From: Fimbriiglobus ruber
Lineage (GTDB): Bacteria > Planctomycetota > Planctomycetia > Gemmatales > Gemmataceae
Direction of reading: 5' to 3'
Assembly: GCF_002197845.1 (NCBI RefSeq)
Contig: NZ_NIDE01000008.1
Coordinates: forward strand, 62,001-126,000
DNA length: 64,000 bases
Shown here: positions 18,702-26,676 of the stretch, one piece after another
Layout: each line of letters starts with the position of its first letter
How positions within the stretch are numbered: position 1 is the first letter of the stretch
Position numbers and translations under genes: made by a program
Notes under the pieces: generated by a model
Database searches by the model: none
The model's input: only the letters and a program-made list of their open reading frames with translations
What the model was told of the DNA's origin: nothing

Positions 18702-19843
18702 CCGATGAACCCAACCGCATCAAGGTCTCAGACCGGGTGACTATCTATCCCCGGGGTCGAAAGAGGATCTGGTGTGCCGAGTTCTCCCAGGACGGTGAAC
18801 ACCGCCGGGTATCCCTGAAGACCACCAACAAGAGAGTTGCCCTCGATAAGGCCGTCCGTCTGGCCGCGGATCTGGCCGAGCACACCTACCGGTCTCCACC
18901 CCGGCCGGTGACCGTCGCCCAGGCGGTCGAGGACTACCTCGGGTACCTGCGGACCGAACACCGGGCCCGCAAAACCCTCGTCAAGTACCACGGGATTTTC
19001 GACCGATTCGTCACCTACCTGGCCGAGCAACGGGTTCTCCGGCTCGGCCAGGTGACGGCCGGGCATTTCGACCGCTACCGGGCCCACCGCCAGAAGTCCC
19101 GGCACCGCAAGACCGTCTACACCGAAGGTGTCGTGATCAAGCAGTTGTTCCGGTGGGCCCGGACCCGGAAACTCGTGACCGAAGACGTGCTCGCGGACGT
19201 CCGTCTGCATAAGCCGCCGCTCGTCCCGAAGACGGCCCCGACCCTGGCCCAGGTTGCCCGACTGCTCGCGGCGGCCGACGAGCCGTTGCGAACGTACCTT
19301 TCATTCCTCGCGTTTACCGGGATGCGGGCGGGCGAACTTCAGCGGCTGAGACTTGAGGATATTGACCGGACCGGAAACTGGGTCCACGTGGTCTCCCGGC
19401 CGGGGCACGAGACGAAAACCCGGATGTCACGGAAGATACCGATCCATCCCCGACTACAAGCGATCCTGGGAATAATCCGGGCGTCTGGGGGAACGTGGTT
19501 GTTCACGGCGGCCCCGAGCACAAAGTACCCGGACGGGGGTCGCCCGATTAGCGTGAAGCGATTGAACGAGCAGTTCACGCGGTTGGCCGCTCGGCTTGGG
19601 CTACCGGTCGGTCGGGAGTCGGGGTTCGTGGTCCACTCGCTCCGCCACTTTTTCGAGACGGCTGCGGTCAACGCCCGGGTCCCCCAGCGGGTGGTCGACG
19701 CGTGGCTCGGTCACCGTTCAGACCGGTCGATGGCCGCGGTCTACTACCACCTGGGGGACGAGGAATCGCACCAGTTCATGGGATCCGTCCCGTTCGGGAT
19801 GGGCGAACCGGCCGCCGACGCCGGAAGGGAGGATGCGTCATGA
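18698..19843 (+). CDS. Tyrosine recombinase (phage-type integrase)
   Basis: 381 residues. GGAGG lies 11 bases upstream of the ATG. An N-terminal SAM-like core-binding domain (about 72-165, VTVAQAVEDYLGYLRTEHRA) is followed by the catalytic domain. Catalytic residues read as Arg210 (FTGMRAGEL), His313/Arg316 (VHSLRHFF), His339 (WLGHRS) and Tyr349 or Tyr350 (AVYYH). All expected positions are present, so it should be active. The gene points at the 3' end of tRNA-Ser(GCT), 154 bp away, the classic arrangement for tRNA-directed integration. Confidence 0.92.
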   Translation: MTDEPNRIKVSDRVTIYPRGRKRIWCAEFSQDGEHRRVSLKTTNKRVALDKAVRLAADLAEHTYRSPPRPVTVAQAVEDYLGYLRTEHRARKTLVKYHGIFDRFVTYLAEQRVLRLGQVTAGHFDRYRAHRQKSRHRKTVYTEGVVIKQLFRWARTRKLVTEDVLADVRLHKPPLVPKTAPTLAQVARLLAAADEPLRTYLSFLAFTGMRAGELQRLRLEDIDRTGNWVHVVSRPGHETKTRMSRKIPIHPRLQAILGIIRASGGTWLFTAAPSTKYPDGGRPISVKRLNEQFTRLAARLGLPVGRESGFVVHSLRHFFETAAVNARVPQRVVDAWLGHRSDRSMAAVYYHLGDEESHQFMGSVPFGMGEPAADAGREDAS

Positions 19844-19996
19844 ACGGAATCGTGATGTGCGGGTTGTTACTGGTTGTTCCCGCTTGGTGCGGGGTCATCA
19901 ACCGGGACAATTCCGGGACACAAAAGGAGAACGACACAAATCAAGAAACCGAAATCGTTATCACGCAATCACTTGCGAAGGTAAGCTCTTTTCTAG

Positions 19997-20085
19997 CGGA
20001 GAGGGCGGGATTCGAACCCGCGGTGGGGTTTTACCCCCACGCCGCTTTAGCAAAGCGGTGCTTTCAACCACTCAGCCACCTCTCC
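19997..20085 (-). tRNA. tRNA-Ser (anticodon GCT)
   Basis: On the minus strand a full class II cloverleaf can be drawn. The acceptor GGAGAGG (20085-20079) pairs with CCTCTCC (20004-19998), with discriminator G at 19997. The D-arm is GCTGAGTGGTTGAAAGC. The anticodon stem CCGCT/AGCGG encloses TTGCTAA, giving anticodon GCT. There is a long variable arm (GTGGGGG...CCCCAC type) and the T-loop GTTCGAATC. CCA is not encoded. The long variable arm and GCT anticodon identify a serine tRNA for AGC/AGU codons. Confidence 0.97.
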
Positions 20086-20235
20086 AGGTGGGGCAAACCA
20101 TTTCCGGGACACACTTTACGTCATTTCTGGTCGTGGCCCATTTCCCCGTCTTTTCCCGTGTGTAACTCGGTGTGTAACTCTAAAACGGTTTACTCACGAA
20201 TCGCTGTCATTTTTAGGGTGAACTCCTCGCGTCGT

Positions 20236-20766
20236 CTAGTCCAGTCGAGCGAGATTCAACCTCGCGAAATCTCCGTGGGTTGCAACCGCCACACGATCAT
20301 AAACCAAAGCCGCCTCTACCTCGGTGCCGAAGTATCCCAGGAACCTGGTTCGGCCGTTGTGGTAGATAGCCGCTCTCCATGCACCCTTCTCAGAATTCCA
20401 GGACACGCCCTTGTGCTTCGAGGTTCCCGTGAAACTTCCCCGATTTCCCTGATTCTGTGAATCGGTGGATGAGCGGAGATTGGCCTTGCGGCAGTCGAGC
20501 CCATCCCCAGACCGGTGGTCGATCTTCTCGCCGTGCCGGGCATTCATGACCAAACGGTGTAGTTGGAGTTTCGTCCGGGGTCGGCTGTCCGCCTTGGGAA
20601 TGTTGGTATGGGCATAGTACCTCGGTTTGTGGGAAGAACGGTCCTCGTGGACGTGCCACTTGAACCGGCTCACCAGCGGGTAGTCTTCGTCGTCGATGAT
20701 GGCCGCGAGGCCTCTGGTCAGGGGTATCTGCACCGGGCGATAGTAGCGCGGATTAGAACGTGACAC
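20236..20766 (-). CDS. HNH endonuclease with C-terminal AP2 DNA-binding domain
   Basis: 176 residues if started at GTG 20766; the frame is open up to 20895, but that extension would overlap the divergent repeat-protein gene. The N-terminal HNH_3-type part reads QIPLTRGLAAIIDDEDYPLV, KWHVHEDRSSHKPRYYAHT, LHRLVMNA, IDHRSGDGLDCRKANLR and SQNQGNRG. The AP2 part reads GTSKHKGVSWNSEKGAWRAA and ends LGYFGTEVEAALVYDRVAVA. This is the domain order of phage and homing-type HNH-AP2 endonucleases: AP2 binds DNA and HNH cuts. It lies next to a tRNA/integrase site and a putative defence island, consistent with mobile DNA. Native target unknown. Confidence 0.85.
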   Translation of the reverse strand: MSRSNPRYYRPVQIPLTRGLAAIIDDEDYPLVSRFKWHVHEDRSSHKPRYYAHTNIPKADSRPRTKLQLHRLVMNARHGEKIDHRSGDGLDCRKANLRSSTDSQNQGNRGSFTGTSKHKGVSWNSEKGAWRAAIYHNGRTRFLGYFGTEVEAALVYDRVAVATHGDFARLNLARLD

Positions 20767-20835
20767 TAGTGTTTTGTTGACAGTGAATCCCTGCGGTATC
20801 CTGTCAGCGTCCCATTCCTGACCCAGCAACCGGCC

Positions 20836-21960
20836 ATGCGACCGCCTCCCCTTAATATCGCGGACATCCTTTGCTGGGCGGACGAGTTCCACCAAAAGCA
20901 GGGCCGGTGGCCTGACCGGAACGATGGCGCGGTCGAAGGTGAATTCGATCTGAGCTGGCGCAAGATCGACTCGGCCCTGAAGCTCGGCAACCGTGGGCTC
21001 CAGCGGGGATCGTCACTCGCCAAATTGCTCCTCGCGAGACGGAAACGGCGCCACAAAGGAATGCTGCCGACGCTGACCGAGGCGCAAATACTCACGTGGG
21101 CGGACGCACACCATAGCCGGACCGCGGAATGGCCGATTTATTCCTCCGGGAGCATCCCAGCCGTTAAAGGCGAGACGTGGAGCGCGGTGGATCACTCCCT
21201 CCGCATTGGTCGGCGCGGCTTGCTGGGCGGTTCCTCCCTCGCACAGTTGCTCGAAGCCCGGCGCGGCGTCAGGAACGTGCAGGCCGCTCCCGACTTGACC
21301 GTGCGGCAGGTACTGGTTTGGGCAGATTCCTACCACGCGAAGTATGGGTCGTGGCCTACGCGCGAATCGGGACCGGTTGACGGGGCCACGGTCGAAACGT
21401 GGTCTGCCGTGGCGCAGGCCTTCGTGGTTGGCGGGCGCGGGCTCGGCGAAAGAAGCTCGCTGGCTCAGTTCCTCGCGCTTCACCGCAATGCCCGCAATCA
21501 CATGGACGTTCCGCCACTGACGGCAGAGCTCATCCTCGGCTGGGCCGATGCTCATCAGGAGAGAACGGGGACGTGGCCCAAGCGGGGTTCGGGCGCGATT
21601 CCCGATGCGGAGGGGGAGAAGTGGTCGGCGGTGGACGCGGCACTCGTCATGGGGGTTCGCGGCCTGCCCGGCGGGTCTTCGCTCGCGAAGCTCCTTGCCG
21701 AGCATCGAGGGGTGAGGAACAAGCAGGCGCTGCCGCAGCTCGCGACTGAACAGATTCGGGAATGGATCGAGGCGTATCACGAGCGGACCGGCGAATGGCC
21801 GAAGCCGGGTTCGGGGCTGATTCCGGAATCACCCGGCGAGACATGGGCGGCTGTCAACACGGCGCTGGCACGTGGGGGTCGTGGGCTACCGGGTGGGTTA
21901 TCGCTGTACGGGGTGGTATGCGAGTGTCGTGAAGTGACTGTTTTCGAGTCAGCCGATTGA
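20836..21960 (+). CDS. Protein made of five 74-residue tandem repeats
   Basis: 374 residues = 2 + 4 x 74 + 76. Repeats begin near residues 3, 77, 151, 225 and 299. Each follows the pattern PxLTxxxILxWADxxHxR, xGxWPxxxSGxI, then ETWSAVDxAL and RGLPGGSSLAKLLxxxRGVRN. The fifth degenerates after GGLSLYGVV. There are no signal peptide, cysteine cluster or membrane segments. The helical, Trp-rich unit resembles homing-endonuclease-associated or helicase-associated DNA-binding repeats, which is an inference. It starts 70 bp from the divergent HNH-AP2 gene and ends 195 bp before the SNF2 helicase on the same strand, so it may work with either. Confidence 0.8.
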   Translation: MRPPPLNIADILCWADEFHQKQGRWPDRNDGAVEGEFDLSWRKIDSALKLGNRGLQRGSSLAKLLLARRKRRHKGMLPTLTEAQILTWADAHHSRTAEWPIYSSGSIPAVKGETWSAVDHSLRIGRRGLLGGSSLAQLLEARRGVRNVQAAPDLTVRQVLVWADSYHAKYGSWPTRESGPVDGATVETWSAVAQAFVVGGRGLGERSSLAQFLALHRNARNHMDVPPLTAELILGWADAHQERTGTWPKRGSGAIPDAEGEKWSAVDAALVMGVRGLPGGSSLAKLLAEHRGVRNKQALPQLATEQIREWIEAYHERTGEWPKPGSGLIPESPGETWAAVNTALARGGRGLPGGLSLYGVVCECREVTVFESAD

Positions 21961-22154
21961 GCAGGTCGTGCGTTCGTCAACTCCGGGTGGGGCAACGGTC
22001 ACAGGCCACGGAGGTTGCTTGCACCTACCGCGCGCGGTAGACTCACCCTCAAACTCTGCCCCCGAGAAACAACTCCTCATGGGTGACTTCGACCGTTTGG
22101 TCATCGTCGGGCAGAGCGTCCTGTTTCGAGCAGTGAGTCTTCGCCGGCAGATCC

Positions 22155-25016
22155 ATGACGCTGACCGACTTCCACAGCGCGTTCTTCGCCCACGAACTTA
22201 CCAAACGATGCCCCTCCGACAGCATCGAGAAGTTCGCCGGTGCCCTCGTCGATGCTCAGGTCACGCTTCACCCCCACCAAGTCGAGGCTGCCCTATTCGC
22301 GTTCCGCTCGCCACTGTCCAGAGGCGCGATGCTGGCGGACGAGGTCGGGCTGGGAAAAACGATCGAGGCCGGGCTGGTGATCTCCCAGAAATGGGCAGAG
22401 CGCAGGCGCAAGCTTCTCGTCATCACCCCGTCGAATCTCCGCAAGCAGTGGCACCAAGAGCTTCAGGAGAAGTTCTTCCTGCCCTGCCGCATCCTCGAAG
22501 CGAAGTCTTACAAGGCCGCGATCAAGAGCGGCACGCCATCGCCATTTGAGCCTACCGACGCGGTGGTGATCTGCTCGTACCAGTTCGCGAAGGCCAAGGC
22601 CGCCGACCTTACCGCCGTGCCATGGGATCTCGTCGTCATCGACGAAGCCCACCGGCTGAGGAACGTCTACAAACCGTCGAACGTGATCGCCAACGTCCTG
22701 AAGAACGCACTGGTCGCCGCTCCGAAGCTCCTTCTGACAGCCACACCCCTTCAGAACTCCCTGCTCGAACTGTTCGGGCTGGTGAGTTTCATCGACGAGC
22801 ACGCCTTCGGAGACCTGAAGAGCTTTCGGGAACAGTTCGCCAACCTGAGCGAAGAGGAAGTTTTCGAGGCGCTCAAAGCACGGCTACGGCCAATCTGCCA
22901 CCGAAGCCTCCGGCGGCAGGTGGTCGAGTACGTGCCGTTCACGAAGCGCCACGCGATGGTTGAGGAGTTTACGCCAGCGGACAACGAAGACCTGCTCTAC
23001 AACGAGGTTTCCGCGTACCTCCGGCGCGACAACCTGCAAGCACTTCCCGCAAGCCAGCGATCCCTGATGACGATGGTGCTCCGCAAGCTCCTTGCGTCGT
23101 CCACGTTCGCTATCGCAGGGGCGCTGGACACATTGATCGTCCGACTCAAGGGGAAGGTTGCCAAAAAGCCCCCTGCGAAGTCGCTCGAAGAGGAGATGGA
23201 GGAGGAATACGAAAGCCTCGACGAGACGGCGGAAGAGTGGGGGGATGAAGAGGACGACGATGCCCCGCTTTCTGAGAGTGACCGGGCCGCGATCGATCAA
23301 GAAGTCCGCGACCTCGAAGGCTTCCGCGACCTCGCGCTGAACATCACCCAGAACGCGAAAGGCCTCGCGCTGCTGACGGCGCTCGGGAAAGCGTTCGAGG
23401 AAGCAGATCGGCTCGGGGCAGCCCGCAAAGCGATCATTTTCACCGAATCACGGAAGACCCAGGACTACCTCCTGCGGCTTTTGGGCAACAGCCCGTATCG
23501 AGATGGCATCGTCCTGTTCAACGGGTCGAACGCGGATAACGGATCGAAGGCGATCTACACCGAGTGGGTGAAAAAACACGCGGGTACCGAAAAGATCTCG
23601 GGCTCCAGAACCGCCGACATGCGGTCTGCCCTCGTGGAATACTTCCGCGACGAAGGCTCGATAATGATCGCCACCGAGGCCGGGGCTGAGGGCATCAACC
23701 TCCAGTTCTGTTCCCTCGTCGTGAACTACGACCTGCCGTGGAACCCCCAGCGGATCGAACAGCGGATCGGGCGCTGCCACCGTTACGGCCAGAAGTTCGA
23801 CGTGGTGGTGGTCAACTTCATCAACCTGAACAACGAGGCCGACCGCCGCGTCTTCGAGCTTCTGGATGAGAAGTTCAAACTCTTCGAGGGCGTGTTCGGA
23901 GCGAGCGATGAGGTGCTGGGGGCTATCGAGTCTGGAGTCGATTTCGAGAAGCGAATTGCCGGCATCTACCAAGGCTGCCGGACGGCTCAGGAGATTTCCG
24001 ATTCGTTCGTCCACCTCCAGCGGGAACTCACATCGCAGATAAACGATGCGATGACCAAAACCCGTCGCCAGCTCCTCGAAAATTTCGACGATGAGGTTCA
24101 CGAAAAGCTGAGGATCAGCAAGAACGAAAGCGATGGGTATCAGACCCGCTACGAGCGGATGCTGATGCGGATGACGCGCCACGAGCTGAACGGGCACGCC
24201 AAATTCGATGCGGACGACACGGCGTTCAATCTCTGCGCGAACCCGTTCCCCGATCTGCAGATGCCGATGGGGCGGTATGAACTGCCGAGGCGAAGCGGCG
24301 AATCGCACCTGTACCGGATCGGTCACTCGCTTGCACAAAGGCTGCTTCACCAAGCCCGCGAAAAGGTTCTGCCCCCGGCCGAGATCGTCTTCGATTACGC
24401 AGGGGCACTGCCGCGAGTTGCGGCCTTTCAGCCGTACAGGAATCTGTCGGGTGAACTGCTGGTTCAGCGGCTGAGCATAGAATCGATGGATCAGGGCGAA
24501 GACCATATGATGGTCGCTGCCATTACGGACGAAGGAACGATTCTCGCCGCCGACTTCGCCTGCAAGTTCTTCCTCATGGCCGCGTCGGAGGTCATCGACA
24601 GGCCTGAGTTCACACCGGACGCACGCCTCGTTGCCGAGATCGAGCGGCAGCAATCGGACATCAGGCGAACGATTTCCGAGCGGAACGGCAAGCTGTTCGA
24701 GGAAGAAGCCTCGAAGCTTGATGGGTGGGCTGATGACCTCAAGGTCGGACTGGAACGGGAAATCAGGGATCTGGACAGGCAACTGAAGGAAGCCAAGAGG
24801 GCTGCTTCGGCTGCTCTGACGCTTGAAGAGAAGCTGGCCGGGCAGAGACAGGTCAGAACGCTCGAATCGCTAAGGAATGCAAAGCGCAAGTCGCTGTTCG
24901 CCGCGCAGGACGAGATTGAAGCTCGACGTGACTCGCTCATCAGGAAGGTGGAAGGCAAGCTGGAGCAAACCGTCAGTCAGCGAACAATATTCTCGGCGCG
25001 GTGGAGGCTGATATGA
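22155..25016 (+). CDS. SNF2/DEAD-type helicase of a defence-type operon
   Basis: 953 residues. Walker A is DEVGLGKTIEAG (GLGKT at 65-69) and the DEAH box is VIDEAHRLRN (163-166). Motif III is LTATPLQNS (about 194-202), with the late motifs ATEAGAEGINLQFC and QRIGRCHRYGQ near 505-545. An acidic insertion (EEEMEEEYESLDETAEEWGD) separates the two RecA lobes. The C-terminal part is coiled-coil-rich (DRQLKEAKRAASAALTLEEK). It belongs to the RapA/HepA-like SNF2 helicases that occur with methyltransferases or nucleases in restriction-type operons. An ATGA overlap couples it to the AIPR-like gene downstream. Codon use is less GC-biased than neighbouring housekeeping genes, suggesting transfer. Confidence 0.9.
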   Translation: MTLTDFHSAFFAHELTKRCPSDSIEKFAGALVDAQVTLHPHQVEAALFAFRSPLSRGAMLADEVGLGKTIEAGLVISQKWAERRRKLLVITPSNLRKQWHQELQEKFFLPCRILEAKSYKAAIKSGTPSPFEPTDAVVICSYQFAKAKAADLTAVPWDLVVIDEAHRLRNVYKPSNVIANVLKNALVAAPKLLLTATPLQNSLLELFGLVSFIDEHAFGDLKSFREQFANLSEEEVFEALKARLRPICHRSLRRQVVEYVPFTKRHAMVEEFTPADNEDLLYNEVSAYLRRDNLQALPASQRSLMTMVLRKLLASSTFAIAGALDTLIVRLKGKVAKKPPAKSLEEEMEEEYESLDETAEEWGDEEDDDAPLSESDRAAIDQEVRDLEGFRDLALNITQNAKGLALLTALGKAFEEADRLGAARKAIIFTESRKTQDYLLRLLGNSPYRDGIVLFNGSNADNGSKAIYTEWVKKHAGTEKISGSRTADMRSALVEYFRDEGSIMIATEAGAEGINLQFCSLVVNYDLPWNPQRIEQRIGRCHRYGQKFDVVVVNFINLNNEADRRVFELLDEKFKLFEGVFGASDEVLGAIESGVDFEKRIAGIYQGCRTAQEISDSFVHLQRELTSQINDAMTKTRRQLLENFDDEVHEKLRISKNESDGYQTRYERMLMRMTRHELNGHAKFDADDTAFNLCANPFPDLQMPMGRYELPRRSGESHLYRIGHSLAQRLLHQAREKVLPPAEIVFDYAGALPRVAAFQPYRNLSGELLVQRLSIESMDQGEDHMMVAAITDEGTILAADFACKFFLMAASEVIDRPEFTPDARLVAEIERQQSDIRRTISERNGKLFEEEASKLDGWADDLKVGLEREIRDLDRQLKEAKRAASAALTLEEKLAGQRQVRTLESLRNAKRKSLFAAQDEIEARRDSLIRKVEGKLEQTVSQRTIFSARWRLI

Positions 25017-25365
25017 GCGTCGTCGAAAAGCCTTACGAGATCGACCACGTTCCCCCTCGCTTGCACAGGGATTTCGACGGGCGTGTGCCTCCCGCGAAGA
25101 GTGGGAAGACGGATCGGGAAAAGGAGAACAACTTCCTGTCCCGCGCGCTGGCCGCTTTTGCTGTGCATCGACTGAGCGGCTGCGGTTTGGACGAAGCTGC
25201 GGCATCGGTAGTCGATGGCGGTGGCGATGCCGGCATTGACGCGGTGTATCACACCCCGACCTCGAACACGCTCTATGTGGTGCAGTCAAAGTTCATCGAA
25301 TCCGGACGGGGAGAACCCCAGGGCAATCGCATCACAACAGGCAGTCTGGGCGATCTGGCTCGGGT
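25013..25365 (+). pseudogene. AIPR-like nuclease gene, N-terminal fragment truncated by an IS
   Basis: It starts at ATG 25013, overlapping the helicase stop as ATGA. The surviving ~118 residues read NNFLSRALAAFAVHRLSG, VVDGGGDAGIDAVYHTP and LYVVQSKFIESGRGEP. The GGGDxGIDAV...VQSK pattern is the PD-(D/E)xK-like core at the front of AIPR (abortive infection phage resistance) proteins, which are normally 500-700 residues. After GDLARVV the sequence changes character and becomes the left part of an ISAs1-type element. The C-terminal domain is absent from the window, so the defence module is probably dead. The exact junction within 25360-25400 cannot be fixed by eye. Confidence 0.7.
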
Positions 25366-26469
25366 TGTCACCTTTAATATATTGAGAAATGACGATCGGG
25401 TTCTCTCATAACCACGGATGGTTACCGCATCCTATGGACACGACTCCTCCCGCGCCCTTCGTTGAGGCCTTCCGCACCTTGGTGGACCCGCGCCGCCCGG
25501 GGCGGACGTTGGCTCACAACTTGCACGAGATTCTGACCATCGCCCTGTGCGCGGCCATCGGCGGGGCCAACGATTGGGTCGCCGTCGAAACGTTCGGCCG
25601 GGCCAAGATCGGGTGGTTCCGGCGGTTCCTCCCACTGGTCCACGGGATCCCGTCCCACGACACTTTCGGGCGGGTGTTTGCCCATCTCAAACCGGCCGCG
25701 TTTCAGGCGTGCTTCGGTCAATGGATCGCCGACGTGTGCGGGAAACTCGGACGCGCGCACATCGCGATCGATGGCAAGCGGTTGGCCGGATCGGAGGACG
25801 CCGGGGCCGGGGTCACGGCACTCCACTTGGTCAGCGCGTGGGCCACCGATGCCCGCCTGAGTCTCGGCCAAGTGGCCGTCGACGACAAGTCGAACGAGAT
25901 CACCGCGATCCCGAAGTTGTTGGAATTGATTGAGATCTCGGGGGCGTTGGTGAGTATCGACGCCATGGGCTGCCAGAAGGAGATCGCCACCACGATCCGT
26001 GCCGAGGGGGCGATTACCTGCTCGCGGTAAAGGACAATCAACCCCATCTGCGCGCGGATCTCGGGGCTCTGTTTGATCACGCCTTGGAGCAGGAGTTCGC
26101 GTCGGGTACGTGGGACGGGTTTGCCCAGGAGAAGACGACTCGGGGTCGGGAGGAACTGCGGCAATGTTGGGTGCTGACGGACGTGGACGAGATCCGGAAG
26201 GGGGTCCGGGATTACGCATTGTGGAAGGACCTCACGAGTGTGATCGTGGTGGTCTCGGAGCGTGGGGAGAAGGGGAAGAGCCAGACCGAGACGCGCTTTT
26301 ACATCAGTAGTCGGGTCGCCTCGGCAGTTCGCCGGGTGGGCGCGGAATCATTGGGGCATTGAGAACCCCCAGCCAGACGACTGGCGAAGCAACAACTTGT
26401 GCGAGGTCGGGGGGACCGGTTACGATCGCACTCGAGGCCCTTCTGGCGCTGGCCGCGTGGTGCGACCAG

Positions 26470-26676
26470 CGCCCCGGCCACGGAGGCACCCCATGTCCGA
26501 CAACGACCCCGTCCTCGGTCCCCCCGTCGCTAGCCCCTCCGGCGGCGATCTGGGCGCAACTCCCGCCCGAGCGCCGGCGGCAACTCCAGCGACTCCTCGC
26601 CGACCTACTCGCCCGGCCAATTCTGACCGATGTGCCCCCACTACGGGAGGCGCGTCATGACCGCCACCCCGCGTGA
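26470..26676 (+). CDS. Small accessory protein upstream of the serine recombinase
   Basis: The frame encoding WAQLPPERRRQLQRLLADLL and then ARPILTDVPPLREARHDRHP ends at TGA 26676, overlapping the recombinase start by 20 bases. Short helical proteins of this type regularly precede this class of recombinase in planctomycetes. The start is uncertain. The only ATG nearby (26493) is in a different frame (MSDNDPVLGPP), so either a non-ATG start is used or the gene has a frameshift near 26530. No function is assigned. Confidence 0.45.
   Translation, partial: RPGHGGTPCPTTTPSSVPPSLAPPAAIWAQLPPERRRQLQRLLADLLARPILTDVPPLREARHDRHPA

Noticed and set aside
19702-20460. A 252-codon plus-strand frame containing AERAGFEPAVG
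   Set aside because: That peptide is the well-known false translation across a tRNA-Ser gene; the tRNA on the minus strand explains it.
23448-24782. 444-codon minus-strand frame
   Set aside because: Antisense to the SNF2 helicase gene; no motif or ribosome-binding site.
26384-26413. ACAACTTGT...GAGGTC motif near both ends of the serine-recombinase element (also 28842-28866)
   Set aside because: The two copies are in direct orientation with poor flanking match; the GA-core junctions explain the ends better.
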